From Gammaproteobacteria bacterium (GTDB lineage Bacteria; Pseudomonadota; Gammaproteobacteria; Pseudomonadales; Pseudohongiellaceae): a stretch of DNA of 64,000 nucleotides. The stretch spans positions 44,750 through 108,749 of the forward strand of contig CANGUU010000003.1 of assembly GCA_947457195.1 (NCBI GenBank), in the 5' to 3' direction. The notes beneath the pieces were generated by a model. That model searched no databases. It was not told where the DNA came from and saw nothing but the letters and a program-made list of their open reading frames with translations. Position 1 is the first letter of the stretch. Every line of letters starts with the position of its first letter. The position numbers were made by a program, and so were the translations under genes. Of the stretch, positions 27,775 to 37,083 are shown in pieces.

Positions 27775-28833
27775 CTAACGGTCTTGGCGGCGACCTCCCA
27801 CCCGGTCTGTTTCCGCGGCAGGCTCGTCGGGGAGCGCTGATTCCAGCCGCGTTTTTTGTTGCTGCTTGTGGACGCGCTTTTCTGCGCGCCGACGGGCGAT
27901 GGTCTCGTGCACGTCACCACCGAGATGGACCTCACCGCGCTCGCGCGCGAGATCGATCTGATGCTGGCGCTCACGAAAATCCGCCAGTTCCGCCGCACTG
28001 CGCTGCCCGTGGCAACGTGGGCAGCTGACGCCTCGCTCGAACAGTGGGCTTTGCTGATCCGCTTCGGTGATCGGCAGCCGGCAGGCATGGCAGAGCGCGT
28101 GACTGCCCTTTTCGAGGCTGTGATTCACCGAAACGCGGTTGTCGAAGACGAAGCACTCTCCCTGCCAGAGCGAGTGCTCTGCCGGCACCTTGGCGAGATA
28201 GTTGAGGATGCCGCCTTTGAGGTGATACACCTCGTCGAACCCCTGCTCTTTCAGGAAGGCGGTGCTCTTCTCGCAGCGGATGCCGCCGGTACAGAACATG
28301 GCGACCTTGCGATGTCTGACCGGGTCGAGTGCGCCGCGGACGAAACCGGGAAACTCGCGAAAAGACTGCGTGCAAGGATTCACCGCCCCCCGGAAGGTAC
28401 CGATCGACACCTCGTAATCGTTGCGGGTGTCGACCAGCAACACGTCCGGGGCACTGATCAGCGCGTTCCACTGCTCAGGTTCGATGTGGGTGCCGGCCTT
28501 GTGCTCAGGATCGATCCCCTCGACGCCCATGGTGACGATTTCCTTCTTGAGCTTGACCTTGCTGCGATGGAACGGCAGCTCGGCGTCGTAGCTCTCCTTG
28601 TGATCGAGCGAGGCGAGACGCGGATCCTGTTTGAGCCAGCCCAACACCGCATCCACGCCGGCGCGCGAGCCGGCAATGGTGCCATTGATGCCCTCGCTGG
28701 CCAGCAGCAAGGTGCCCTTGACGCCATGCTCGCGCAGGACGGCGAGCAGAGGTGCCTGCAACGCGGCGCAGTCCTCGAGCCTGACGAAATGGTAGAGCGC
28801 GCAAACGACGACGCCCTGCGGTCTGTCCTTCAT
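27775..28833 (-). CDS. trhO: tRNA uridine(34) hydroxylase, rhodanese-like
   Basis: This 352-residue enzyme matches the YceA/TrhO family, which hydroxylates U34 of certain tRNAs with O2 to form ho5U. The N-terminal part has the acylphosphatase-like segment [15 protein letters not shown] rhodanese domain carries the active-site loop C181-T-G-G-I-R-C-E-K. Two C-x-x-C pairs follow (C-H-A-C and C-P-R-C). The C-terminal 60 residues are charged and probably flexible. It stands on the same strand as the downstream diheme cytochrome gene but with a 48-base gap. Confidence 0.95.
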   Translation of the reverse strand: MKDRPQGVVVCALYHFVRLEDCAALQAPLLAVLREHGVKGTLLLASEGINGTIAGSRAGVDAVLGWLKQDPRLASLDHKESYDAELPFHRSKVKLKKEIVTMGVEGIDPEHKAGTHIEPEQWNALISAPDVLLVDTRNDYEVSIGTFRGAVNPCTQSFREFPGFVRGALDPVRHRKVAMFCTGGIRCEKSTAFLKEQGFDEVYHLKGGILNYLAKVPAEHSLWQGECFVFDNRVSVNHSLEKGSHALCHACRLPITEADQQSPLFERGVSCPRCHGQRSAAELADFRERQHQIDLARERGEVHLGGDVHETIARRRAEKRVHKQQQKTRLESALPDEPAAETDRVGGRRQDR

Positions 28834-28931
28834 GCCAGTGTCCTTTGCGGGGCGGATCGCAAGTCCGCAGCAAGCGAGCGGTCGGGATTATAGGGACCGG
28901 CCAAAGTCGCGTCATTTGCGCTGCCGCAAGG

Positions 28932-29639
28932 CTAGCGACCGAAAAAACGCCCGATATCGATGTGAGGCACCGCCTGCGCCGGCGTGGCAGCCGCGCCGAG
29001 GCAGGGCAAGGTCGCCAGCAGCGGGGCCGGCAGCTCGCGTTGCAGGGTAGCCACGTTGTCCTCGCGCGCTGCCATGGCCGGATCGATGCTGTTGGCCACC
29101 CAGCCGGCCAACGTCAGCCCGTCGCGCAGGATGGCCTCTGCGCTGAGCAGGGCATGGTTCAGGCAGCCGAGGCGCAGGCCCACCACCAGGATCACGGGCA
29201 GCCTCAGCTGTTTGGCCAGATCGGCCAGCGTTTCGCGCTCGTTGAGTGGAACGCGCCAGCCACCCGCCCCCTCGACCAGGCAGAGGTCGGCCCGTCGCAG
29301 CAACATGCCTTGGCAGAAGCCAGCCAGGCGATCGACGTTCACGCGGCGTCCCGCGCGCTGCGCAGCGAGATGCGGTGACAGTGGCTCGGCCAGACAGACC
29401 GGATTGACCTCGGCGTAGGACAGTCTCTCACTGGCGGCTGCCTGCAAGGCCAGGGCATCGTCGTTGCGCAGTCCGTCCGCCGTGGCCAAGGCGCCCGCGG
29501 CGACGGGCTTGATGGCGCAGGTACGCAGACCGGCAGCGCCGGCCGCCTGCAGCAGAGTACAGCACACCAGGGTCTTGCCCACGCCCGTGTCGGTGCCGGT
29601 CACGAAGAAGTTGTGGCGTTGTCTGGCCGACGGCTGCAT
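28932..29639 (-). CDS. bioD: dethiobiotin synthetase
   Basis: This 235-residue ATP-dependent ligase closes the ureido ring of dethiobiotin from 7,8-diaminopelargonate and CO2. The P-loop G-T-D-T-G-V-G-K-T (15-23) and the motif V-E-G-A-G-G-W are intact. Length is typical. It is last in the bioB-bioF-bioC-bioD operon, 9 bases after bioC. Confidence 0.96.
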   Translation of the reverse strand: MQPSARQRHNFFVTGTDTGVGKTLVCCTLLQAAGAAGLRTCAIKPVAAGALATADGLRNDDALALQAAASERLSYAEVNPVCLAEPLSPHLAAQRAGRRVNVDRLAGFCQGMLLRRADLCLVEGAGGWRVPLNERETLADLAKQLRLPVILVVGLRLGCLNHALLSAEAILRDGLTLAGWVANSIDPAMAAREDNVATLQRELPAPLLATLPCLGAAATPAQAVPHIDIGRFFGR

Positions 29640-29648
29640 GTGCTGTCC

Positions 29649-30464
29649 TCAGTGCTTTCTCAGCTGCAGGGTGATGACCTCCCAGGTAACCGCGACGCCC
29701 TGCGGGCCGCGCCGGGTGTCGAAGGCGCTGGCCACGGCACGCAGACGATCGCGGCGCGCCAGCCCGACCGGGCCCGAGTCCGTGCGCGTGGTGGCACCAA
29801 GTCCACGCAATTCGGCCATCAGGGCCTGCCAGTCCGTGTAGTAGCGTTGCAGGCGTCGGCTGCCCACCGTGCCTTCCAGACCGGCCTGCGCCGCCAACTC
29901 CTGCAGACGCTCGACGCTCTCGAAGCGATTGTGCCGCTCGAGCCCACCGCTGCGCTGCCAGGCAGAACGCAACTCCTGCAAGGTGGCCGGGCCGAGAGTC
30001 GTGAGCAGCGCATTACCCCCGGGACGCAGCACACGTGCCAGTTCGGCCAGCAGACGCTGAGGTCGCGGACACCACTGCATCGCCAGACTGGAGACCACCA
30101 GATCACAGCAGGCGGTCGCCAGCGGCAGCGCCTCGGCATCGGCACAGACCAGTCCGGGGGGCGGGTACCTCGCAGGTTGGCAGGCTGTTTGCTGCAGCAT
30201 CGGCAGGGCAAGATCGAGCGCGAACATCTCGGCAGCCGCGCGGCCCTGCACCCCGCGCGCCAGATAGCCCGTACCGCAGCCGAGATCGAGCACCCGGTGG
30301 GCGGCTGTCAGGGGCGGCAGCAAGGTCAGCAAGGCATCTGCCACGTCGCGCTGCAGGCCGGCATGGGCATCGTAGTGGCGGGCCTGCCTGGCGAAGGCAC
30401 GCGCCACGCGCTGGCGCAGGCGTAGCGCGGCGCCGGTATCTGCGGGTGCCGTGAGCTCGTTCAT
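29649..30464 (-). CDS. bioC: malonyl-ACP O-methyltransferase
   Basis: This 271-residue SAM-dependent methyltransferase methylates malonyl-ACP to start the disguised fatty-acid route to pimeloyl-ACP. SAM motif I (V-L-D-L-G-C-G-T-G-Y-L) lies near residues 58-68. The early segment F-A-R-Q-A-R-H-Y-D matches BioC. The start overlaps the bioF stop in ATGA. There is no bioH between bioF and bioC, where many gammaproteobacteria carry it. Confidence 0.95.
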   Translation of the reverse strand: MNELTAPADTGAALRLRQRVARAFARQARHYDAHAGLQRDVADALLTLLPPLTAAHRVLDLGCGTGYLARGVQGRAAAEMFALDLALPMLQQTACQPARYPPPGLVCADAEALPLATACCDLVVSSLAMQWCPRPQRLLAELARVLRPGGNALLTTLGPATLQELRSAWQRSGGLERHNRFESVERLQELAAQAGLEGTVGSRRLQRYYTDWQALMAELRGLGATTRTDSGPVGLARRDRLRAVASAFDTRRGPQGVAVTWEVITLQLRKH

Positions 30465-31669
30465 GACTCCTCGTCGTCTGGCAGCACCAGCGAGGCCAGG
30501 GCCTGCAGCAGGCGATCGACCTGCGCCTCACTGTGGGCAGCGCTGAGGGAGATACGGAGTCGTGCCGTGCCGGGCGGCACCGTGGGCGGCCTGATCGCCG
30601 TAACCAGCAAGCCCTGGGCTTCCAGCTGCTGGCTGGCTAGCAACGCACGCGCGGGCGTGCCGAGGATGAGAGCCTGGATCTGCGTCGGTGAGTCGGCAAT
30701 CGGCAGACCCAGTTGGGTGGCTCCGCTGCGGAACCGCTGGATGAGTTGCCGAAGCCGGTCGCGCCGCCAGCTTTCGGTCTCGACCAGACGCAGGCTGGCG
30801 CGGGTCGCCTCCGCCATCGCGGCCGGCAGCGCCGTGGTGTAGATGTAGGGTCGACAGAACTGCACCAGCGTCTCGATCAGGTCACTGCTGCCGGCCACGA
30901 AGGCGCCAAGTGTGCCGAACGCCTTGCCGAGCGTTCCCATCAGGATGGGCAGTCGGTCTTCGTCCACGCAGACACCGCTTTCACGGGCAGCCTCCAGCAC
31001 GCCGCCGCCGCGCTGGCCCAGGCAACCAAGACCGTGGGCGTCGTCGACCATGAGGAGCGCGTGGTATCGCTCGGCCAGCGCCAGCAGCGACTCCAGCGGC
31101 GCCACGTCGCCGTCCATGCTGAACACACCATCAGTGACGATGAGGCGCAGGCCCTCACTGCCTGCGGCCTGCAACTGCGCGTCGAGACGTGCGAGATCCC
31201 GGTGTGGAAAGCGCTGGAAGCGCGCCTTGCTGAACAAGCCGCCATCCAGCAGGGAGGCATGGTTGAGTTTGTCCTGGAAGACCGTGTCGCCTTCATCCAG
31301 CAGGGTGGTCAGGACACCGATGTTGGCCATGAAGCCGCTGCCGAACAGCAGGGCGCGGCTGCGTCCGGTGAATGCCGCAAGTTCCTCCTCCAGTGCCTCA
31401 TGGGCAGCACTGTGGCCAGCCACGAGATGCGAGGCCCCGCTGCCCGCACCATATTTCTCGAGTCCGCGCGCATAGGCCGCCACCACGGCGGGATGGTTGG
31501 CGAGACCCAGATAATCGTTGCTGCAAAATGCCAGCAGTCGCCGGCCGTCCACCTGCAACTCGGGTTGCTGCGGAGACTGCAGCTGACGACGCTGCCGCAG
31601 CAGCTGGCGCGCCGCACGGTCCTGAAGGCGCAGCTGCAGACGCTGCTGCAGCAAGGCAGAGCCGTGCAT
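30461..31669 (-). CDS. bioF: 8-amino-7-oxononanoate synthase
   Basis: This 402-residue PLP enzyme condenses pimeloyl-ACP with alanine. S-N-D-Y-L-G-L, G-A-G-S-G-A-S-H and D-D-A-H-G-L-G are family motifs, and the PLP lysine is K249 in T-L-G-K-A-F-G. The start at 31669 shares one base with the bioB stop (TGATG), and a longer frame was rejected because it lies inside bioB. Length is slightly over the usual 385 or so, from a Gln-rich N-terminal stretch (8-38). Confidence 0.96.
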   Translation of the reverse strand: MHGSALLQQRLQLRLQDRAARQLLRQRRQLQSPQQPELQVDGRRLLAFCSNDYLGLANHPAVVAAYARGLEKYGAGSGASHLVAGHSAAHEALEEELAAFTGRSRALLFGSGFMANIGVLTTLLDEGDTVFQDKLNHASLLDGGLFSKARFQRFPHRDLARLDAQLQAAGSEGLRLIVTDGVFSMDGDVAPLESLLALAERYHALLMVDDAHGLGCLGQRGGGVLEAARESGVCVDEDRLPILMGTLGKAFGTLGAFVAGSSDLIETLVQFCRPYIYTTALPAAMAEATRASLRLVETESWRRDRLRQLIQRFRSGATQLGLPIADSPTQIQALILGTPARALLASQQLEAQGLLVTAIRPPTVPPGTARLRISLSAAHSEAQVDRLLQALASLVLPDDEES

Positions 31670-32682
31670 CAGCTGGCCGTCATGGCGTCGTGGAACTGGC
31701 GCGTGGCACCCTGGTGCGGCAACGCGGACGGCTGACTGCCCTCCGGAACGAGACCGAGGCGCGCAAACAGCGCCTGGTCGCTGCTGGCGAGCGGATTGGA
31801 CGTGGTCAGCAGCCGGTCTCCGTAGAAGATCGAGTTGGCGCCGGCAAAGAAACACAGGGCCTGCAGCTGCTCATTCATCTGCTCGCGCCCGGCGGACAGG
31901 CGCACGTAGGACGCCGGCATCAGGATGCGTGCCACGGCGATCACGCGCACGAAATCGAACGGATCGAGGTCCTCGACATTCTCCAGCGGGGTGCCCTTGA
32001 TCTTCACCAGATTGTTGATCGGTACGCTTTCCGGGTGCTGCGGCAGGTTCGCCAGTTCGCGCAGCAGCCCCACGCGGTCACGGGCGCTTTCACCCATGCC
32101 GACGATGCCGCCGCTGCAGACCTTGATACCGGCCGCCCGCACGTGGGCCAACGTATCCAGTCGCTCGTCGAAGTGGCGGGTGGTGATGATCTTGTCGTAG
32201 TACTCGCGCGACGTGTCCAGATTGTGGTTGTAGTAATCCAGACCCGCCTCGGCCAGGGCGCTGGTCTGTTCCTCCGTCAACTGACCGAGCGTCATGCAGG
32301 TTTCGAGGCCGAGGGCGCGCACGCCCTTCACCATCTCCAGCACCAGCGGAAAATCCTTGCGCGAGGGATGCTTCCAGGCTGCCCCCATGCAAAAACGCGT
32401 GGCACCGCGGGCCTTGGCGGTCTCAGCCTCGGCCAGCACCTTCTCGAGCTGCAGCAACTTCTCCTTCTCCAGTCCGGTGTTGTAGTGGCCACTCTGCGAG
32501 CAGTACTTGCAGTCCTCCGGACAGGCCCCGGTCTTGATGGACAACAGCGTGCTGACCTGTACGGCGTTGGGATCGAAATGGCGACGATGCACGCTATGGG
32601 CCTGAAACAGCAGATCATTGAACGGCAGCTGGAGCAGGGCTTCGATTTCAGGATTCTGCCAATCGTGGCGCAGGACAGACAT
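31669..32682 (-). CDS. bioB: biotin synthase
   Basis: This 337-residue radical-SAM enzyme inserts sulfur into dethiobiotin. The SAM cluster C54-x3-C58-x2-C61 sits in [23 protein letters not shown] near the C-terminus is also diagnostic. The ATG at 32682 has GAGGAG upstream; the frame extends further but into the comF promoter region. It is first in the operon and divergent from comF across a 101-base gap that must hold both promoters. Confidence 0.97.
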   Translation of the reverse strand: MSVLRHDWQNPEIEALLQLPFNDLLFQAHSVHRRHFDPNAVQVSTLLSIKTGACPEDCKYCSQSGHYNTGLEKEKLLQLEKVLAEAETAKARGATRFCMGAAWKHPSRKDFPLVLEMVKGVRALGLETCMTLGQLTEEQTSALAEAGLDYYNHNLDTSREYYDKIITTRHFDERLDTLAHVRAAGIKVCSGGIVGMGESARDRVGLLRELANLPQHPESVPINNLVKIKGTPLENVEDLDPFDFVRVIAVARILMPASYVRLSAGREQMNEQLQALCFFAGANSIFYGDRLLTTSNPLASSDQALFARLGLVPEGSQPSALPHQGATRQFHDAMTAS

Positions 32683-32783
32683 GCGGACTCCTCGGAGACG
32701 GGGCGGGGCAGGCGCGCACTCCGGCGAGGTCCGGCGAACTGGACTAGAGTGCATGGCGGGCAATACTAGGCAAGGAGGCCAGT

Positions 32784-33515
32784 GTGTCAACCTGGAATGC
32801 GCGGCAACTTTACCAGTGGCTGAATTTCGCACAGTTCAGGCTACTGCCCGCCTGCTGTGTGCTTTGTGGTCGCCCGGCGGGCAGGGATCTGGACCTCTGT
32901 CGGTCCTGCGAGTCCCACCTGCCCCGCCTGCCGGAGGGCTGCCCGCGCTGCGCACGACCGCTGGAGGGCACCCTGTCGTGCCGGCAGTGCCCGGCGGCCG
33001 CGGCCGGTCTGGCGCGGACCCTTGCTGCCCACCCCTATTGCGAGCCCATCGCAACGCTGGTCACGCGTTTCAAGTACCAGCAGGATCTCGCCGCCGGGCG
33101 CGTGCTGGCCGAGGGTCTGGCGGCCCGGCTGCCAGCCCACTATCAGGATGCCGCCTGGCCGGAGCTGCTGCTGCCGGTGCCCCTGCATCCCAGCCGCTGG
33201 CGGGAGCGTGGCTACAACCAGGCGGCGCTGATCGCCGGCGACCTCGGTCGCCTGCTGGGGCTGCCGGTCGCGTCGCGACTGCTCGAACGGGTGCGCGTCA
33301 CGCCGCCGCAGCAGGGTCTGCCGGCAGCCGAACGCCGTCGCAACCTGCAGGGTGCTTTCGCGCTGGCAGTCGCGCCGCTGCCAGAGGGTCTTACCCGCGT
33401 GGCGCTGATCGATGACGTTGTGACCACCATGAGCACGGCGCAGGCGCTGGCCGAGGTGCTGCATGCGCGCTGGCCACGCCTGGAAGTCCAGCTCTGGTGC
33501 CTGGCGCGCGCGTGA
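32784..33515 (+). CDS. comF: ComF family phosphoribosyltransferase-like protein
   Basis: This 243-residue cytosolic protein has an N-terminal zinc ribbon (C-C-V-L-C, C-R-S-C, C-P-R-C, C-R-Q-C) and a C-terminal type I phosphoribosyltransferase fold with [24 protein letters not shown] is the family signature. ComF/GntX proteins are linked to DNA uptake; the mechanism is unsettled. The start is GTG after a strong AAGGAGG. A divergent comF next to bioB is a familiar gammaproteobacterial arrangement. Confidence 0.93.
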   Translation: MSTWNARQLYQWLNFAQFRLLPACCVLCGRPAGRDLDLCRSCESHLPRLPEGCPRCARPLEGTLSCRQCPAAAAGLARTLAAHPYCEPIATLVTRFKYQQDLAAGRVLAEGLAARLPAHYQDAAWPELLLPVPLHPSRWRERGYNQAALIAGDLGRLLGLPVASRLLERVRVTPPQQGLPAAERRRNLQGAFALAVAPLPEGLTRVALIDDVVTTMSTAQALAEVLHARWPRLEVQLWCLARA

Positions 33516-33636
33516 ATTCCCGCTCAGCCTTGATCACGGGCCCTGGCCAGCGCGGCGCGGCTGCAGCCATCAGTCAGCCAGACCGTCCGGGTAAGGCTTG
33601 AGTTCGGGAGACGGGCTGTATTTACTGTCAGCACCC

Positions 33637-34914
33637 ATGATCGACCTCGACTTCGACCGCCAGCATCTCTGGCACCCTTACACCTCCATGCAGAACCCGC
33701 TGCCGGTTTATCCGGTGGTGGGGGCCCGCGGCGTCCACCTGCAACTCGAGGACGGTCGCACGCTGGTCGATGGCATGGCCTCCTGGTGGAGCGTGATCCA
33801 CGGCTACCGGCACCCGGTCATCGACGCGGCAATTACCGACCAACTCGGCAGGATGGCCCACGTGATGTTCGGTGGTCTCACCCACGATCCCGCCGTGCAG
33901 CTGGCGCAGCGGCTGGTACAGTGGACGCCGCCTGGACTGGAGCAGGTGTTCCTCTGTGACTCGGGCTCGGTGAGCGTGGAGGTGGCGATCAAGCAGGCGC
34001 TGCAGTACTGGATCAGTCTCGGCCGCCCGCGCAAGGTACGCCTTGCCACACCACGCCGGGGCTACCACGGCGATACTTTTGCTGCCATGTCAGTGTGCGA
34101 CCCCGTAACCGGCATGCACCACCTGTTCAGCGGGGCCCTGCAACCGCAGTACTTCGTGGCAGCACCGGCAACACCGTTCGGCCAGGCCTGCGTCCCCCAG
34201 GAACTCGACGAACTGCGGCAACTGCTGGCCAGCAGGCACGAGGAAATCGCTGCCGTGATTCTCGAGCCCATCGTGCAGGGTGCCGGGCGCATGTACTTCT
34301 ACTCGGCCGATTACCTGCGCGGCGTGCGCGCGCTGTGCGATGAATATGATGTGCTGTTGATTGCTGACGAGATTGCCACCGGCTTCGGACGCAGCGGCAA
34401 GCTGTTCGCCTGCGAGCATGCCGGGATCAGCCCTGACATCCTCTGCCTCGGCAAGGCGCTGACGGGTGGCTACCTCACCCTGGCCGCCACGCTGTGCACA
34501 CGTCGTGTGAGTGCGGCAATTTCACGCGCGGGCGGCGTGTTCATGCACGGCCCCACCTTCATGGGCAATCCCCTCGCCTGTGCTGCGGCGGTCGCCAGCA
34601 TCGATCTGCTGCTGCAGTCGCCCTGGCAGGCAAGCATCGCGGCCATCGAAAGCCAGCTGCGGGTCGAACTGCAGCCCTGTGCAGCACTACCCGGGGTACG
34701 CGAGGTGCGCGTGCTCGGCGCGATCGGCGTGGTCGAACTGGCGCAGCCGGTGGACATGGCGGCAGCACAGCGCTTTTTCGTGGAACGCGGGGTCTGGTTG
34801 CGTCCCTTTGGACGGCTGCTTTACCTGATGCCGCCCTACATCATCACGGCGCCGGAACTACGCGCCCTCACCTCGGCAATCTACGCTTTTGCCCGCACCA
34901 CAGCGGCGCACTGA
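33637..34914 (+). CDS. bioA: adenosylmethionine-8-amino-7-oxononanoate aminotransferase
   Basis: This 425-residue class III PLP aminotransferase makes 7,8-diaminopelargonate, using SAM as amino donor. H-L-W-H-P-Y-T-S-M lies at the start, followed by D-G-M-A-S-W-W-S-V-I-H-G-Y, I-A-D-E-I-A-T-G-F-G-R, and the PLP lysine K273 in L-G-K-A-L-T-G-G-Y. The ATG at 33637 begins with the family N-terminus; an earlier ATG at 33598 lacks support. It lies apart from the bioBFCD operon, on the other strand, past comF. A TTGAGT/TTTACT pair at 33599-33626 could be its promoter but would leave almost no leader. Confidence 0.96.
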   Translation: MIDLDFDRQHLWHPYTSMQNPLPVYPVVGARGVHLQLEDGRTLVDGMASWWSVIHGYRHPVIDAAITDQLGRMAHVMFGGLTHDPAVQLAQRLVQWTPPGLEQVFLCDSGSVSVEVAIKQALQYWISLGRPRKVRLATPRRGYHGDTFAAMSVCDPVTGMHHLFSGALQPQYFVAAPATPFGQACVPQELDELRQLLASRHEEIAAVILEPIVQGAGRMYFYSADYLRGVRALCDEYDVLLIADEIATGFGRSGKLFACEHAGISPDILCLGKALTGGYLTLAATLCTRRVSAAISRAGGVFMHGPTFMGNPLACAAAVASIDLLLQSPWQASIAAIESQLRVELQPCAALPGVREVRVLGAIGVVELAQPVDMAAAQRFFVERGVWLRPFGRLLYLMPPYIITAPELRALTSAIYAFARTTAAH

Positions 34915-34930
34915 ACCTCCGGAGAACCCC

Positions 34931-35470
34931 ATGGCGCTGGGCGCGACGATGCATGTCTTCACGGTCGATCTGGCCGACGCCGATCGCGGCGTTTTTGAGC
35001 GCCTCGAAATACGCGCGGCCATGCATCCCTCGGAATCTGCCGACTACCTGTGGACGCGGGTGCTGGCCTACTGCCTCGAGTACCGCGAGGGCATCGCCTT
35101 TTCCAAGGGGCTGGCCGACCGCGATGAGCCCACCCTCTATGCACGCGACCTGACCGGCGCGCTTACCTTGTGGGTGGAGATCGGCACGCCGAGCCCCGAG
35201 CGGGTGCATCAGGCGGCAAAGGCGGCACCCGAGGTGATCCTCTACTGCCACAAGGACGCCGAGCTTCTGGCCAGCAAGCTCAGCGGAGCGGGCATCCATC
35301 GTGCCGAGGACATCGTGCTGTATGCGCTCGACCGCCGCTTCCTCCAGGGCCTGGTACAGCACCTCGACCGGCGCGTGACTCTGTCGCTGACGGTGTCCGA
35401 GCGGCATCTTTACCTGGGTGTCGGTGAGGCGTCATTCGACAGCCCGCTGCTGCGCCTGCCCCTGCGCTGA
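34931..35470 (+). CDS. YaeQ family protein
   Basis: This 179-residue soluble protein matches YaeQ, a PD-(D/E)XK nuclease-fold family of unknown role. Diagnostic parts are D-A-D-R-G-V-F-E-R-L near the start, H-P-S-E-S-A-D-Y-L-W-T-R-V-L-A-Y and L-W-V-E-I-G-T-P-S. It lies 16 bases after bioA with a GGAG site, so it is likely co-transcribed. Confidence 0.92.
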   Translation: MALGATMHVFTVDLADADRGVFERLEIRAAMHPSESADYLWTRVLAYCLEYREGIAFSKGLADRDEPTLYARDLTGALTLWVEIGTPSPERVHQAAKAAPEVILYCHKDAELLASKLSGAGIHRAEDIVLYALDRRFLQGLVQHLDRRVTLSLTVSERHLYLGVGEASFDSPLLRLPLR

Positions 35471-35579
35471 GGACTGCGCCACGCCGGCCGCCACGGCCAC
35501 ACCGAACCACCCGGTTTGCCCGCCACAGGGGCCCGGGTCTAGAATGGCCGCTCTTTTCGGGCCAGCCAAGGGAGCCGCC

Positions 35580-36482
35580 GTGTCCATCGAAATCACCAAT
35601 ATCCAGAAATTCCTCGACCAAGCCTCTGTGGAAGTCACGCCGGGCGGCGCGAAAAAAATTGAAGATTTCCGTGCGCTGCTGCGGCCCGGCACCACGGTGT
35701 TCGTGACCTTCCTGCCTGGTTCCGACTTCAAGGACACGCTGGAGACCGTCAAGCGACTGTACGCTGAAGGCATGAAACCGGTGCCCCACTTTGCCGCACG
35801 CTCCCTGCCGAGCAAGGCTTTCTTCGAGGAGAACCTGAAGATCCTGCAGGCCGAGGCAGGCGTCGAAGAAGCCCTGCTGATCGGCGGTGGCGTCACCACC
35901 CCGGTGGGCGAGTTTGCCAGTTCCATGGAGGTACTGCGCACCGATCTGCTGCAGAAATACGGCATCAAGAAACTCGGTATCGCCGGCCATCCGGAAGGCT
36001 CGCCCGACATTCCGCCTGCCGAAGTCACCAAGGCCCTGCTGGAGAAGAATGCCTACTCCAAAGCCAGCGGCATCGAGATGTATGTGACGACGCAGTTCTG
36101 CTTCGAAGCCGAACCGATCATTGAATGGGACAAGCGTATCCGCGCCGAAGGCAACGAACTTCCCATCCACATCGGCATCCCCGGCCTCGCTACCATCAAG
36201 ACACTGCTGGCCCACGCCACCGCCTGCGGGATTGGCCCGTCCATGCGCATCATCACGCGCCAGGCTGCCAACATCGCCAAGCTGATGACGACGCGGCAGC
36301 CCAACAAGCTGGTGCGTGATCTCGCCAATTACATGGCCAATGACCCGCAGTGCGGCATCAATCAGGTGCATCTCTACCCGCTCGGCGGCATGGCCAAGTC
36401 GGCGAAGTGGATGTACGCCGTGCTCGACGGCAAGTTCTCGCTGCACGACGAAGAGGGCTTCGAGCTGTCGGTGGAAATCTGA
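35580..36482 (+). CDS. methylenetetrahydrofolate reductase-like protein
   Basis: This 300-residue protein fits the MTHFR (FAD-linked TIM-barrel) superfamily but is not close to E. coli MetF. Visible family features are E-V-T-P-G-G-style N-terminal text (V-E-V-T-P-G-G-A-K-K), the strand P-V-P-H-F-A-A-R, G-I-A-G-H-P-E-G-S-P, T-T-Q-F-C-F-E, and P-I-H-I-G-I-P-G. It may reduce 5,10-methylene-THF or a related C1-folate. The GTG at 35580 has AGGGAG 6 bases upstream; ATG at 35544 or 35418 would add a poor-looking leader. It ends at a strong terminator and stands alone. Confidence 0.75.
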   Translation: MSIEITNIQKFLDQASVEVTPGGAKKIEDFRALLRPGTTVFVTFLPGSDFKDTLETVKRLYAEGMKPVPHFAARSLPSKAFFEENLKILQAEAGVEEALLIGGGVTTPVGEFASSMEVLRTDLLQKYGIKKLGIAGHPEGSPDIPPAEVTKALLEKNAYSKASGIEMYVTTQFCFEAEPIIEWDKRIRAEGNELPIHIGIPGLATIKTLLAHATACGIGPSMRIITRQAANIAKLMTTRQPNKLVRDLANYMANDPQCGINQVHLYPLGGMAKSAKWMYAVLDGKFSLHDEEGFELSVEI

Positions 36483-36512
36483 GCCGGCCTGCTCTGGCTG
36501 GCAGGCAAGAAG

Positions 36513-36539
36513 AGGGGGACAGCAGTCCCCCTTTTTTTT
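36513..36539 (+). terminator. Rho-independent terminator after the MTHFR-like gene
   Basis: Stem AGGGGGAC (36513-36520), loop AGCA, and the complementary GTCCCCCT (36525-36532) are followed by a run of T to 36539. It sits between the MTHFR-like gene and the convergent folK gene. Confidence 0.9.
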
Positions 36540-36553
36540 GCCCGGCGATTTCG

Positions 36554-37075
36554 TCAGTCGTCGAGACGGGTGAGTGGCGGATCCTCGCAGGCGAGCAACC
36601 ACTCGCCGAGCGTGCGACCGCAGAGCGGCCAATCGTGGCCGGCGATCTCCAGCCAGGGTTGCAGGACGAAGCGCCGCGTGTGCGCGCGCGGATGCGGCAG
36701 CGTCAGCTCCGGCGTATCCAGCGCGAGGCCGGCGAAATACAGCAGATCGAGATCGAGGCTGCGGGATTCATTGACGACACCATGACGCCGGCGGCCATAT
36801 TGTTGCTCGATCGCCTGCAGCTTGTGCAGGAAACCGAGTGGCTGCTCGTCGGCTTTCGGCAGCAGCGCGACTACGGCATTGCAGTAGAGCGGCGCCCCGG
36901 GCGGACAGTCCTTGGGTTCGGAAAGATAGAGACCGGAAAGCACCAGCAGCTGCTGCGACAGCGGCATCAGCGCCGCCATGGCCTGCCGCACGGTGTCTTC
37001 GGGGCGCCCGCTCTCACTCGGCAGGTTGGCTCCGAGGGCGACGAAAGCATGACCAAGGGTAAGCTTCCGGCGCAT
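36554..37075 (-). CDS. folK: 2-amino-4-hydroxy-6-hydroxymethyldihydropteridine pyrophosphokinase
   Basis: This 173-residue kinase transfers pyrophosphate to 6-hydroxymethyl-7,8-dihydropterin in folate synthesis. The family text A-F-V-A-L-G-A-N-L, Y-C-N-A-V-V, and R-S-L-D-L-D-L-L-Y-F (magnesium-binding Asp pair) followed by L-P-H-P-R is intact. It starts 8 bases after the hemE stop and is presumably co-transcribed. That is an unusual neighbour: folK more often lies with pcnB/panB. Confidence 0.94.
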   Translation of the reverse strand: MRRKLTLGHAFVALGANLPSESGRPEDTVRQAMAALMPLSQQLLVLSGLYLSEPKDCPPGAPLYCNAVVALLPKADEQPLGFLHKLQAIEQQYGRRRHGVVNESRSLDLDLLYFAGLALDTPELTLPHPRAHTRRFVLQPWLEIAGHDWPLCGRTLGEWLLACEDPPLTRLDD

Positions 37076-37083
37076 GAAGACGC

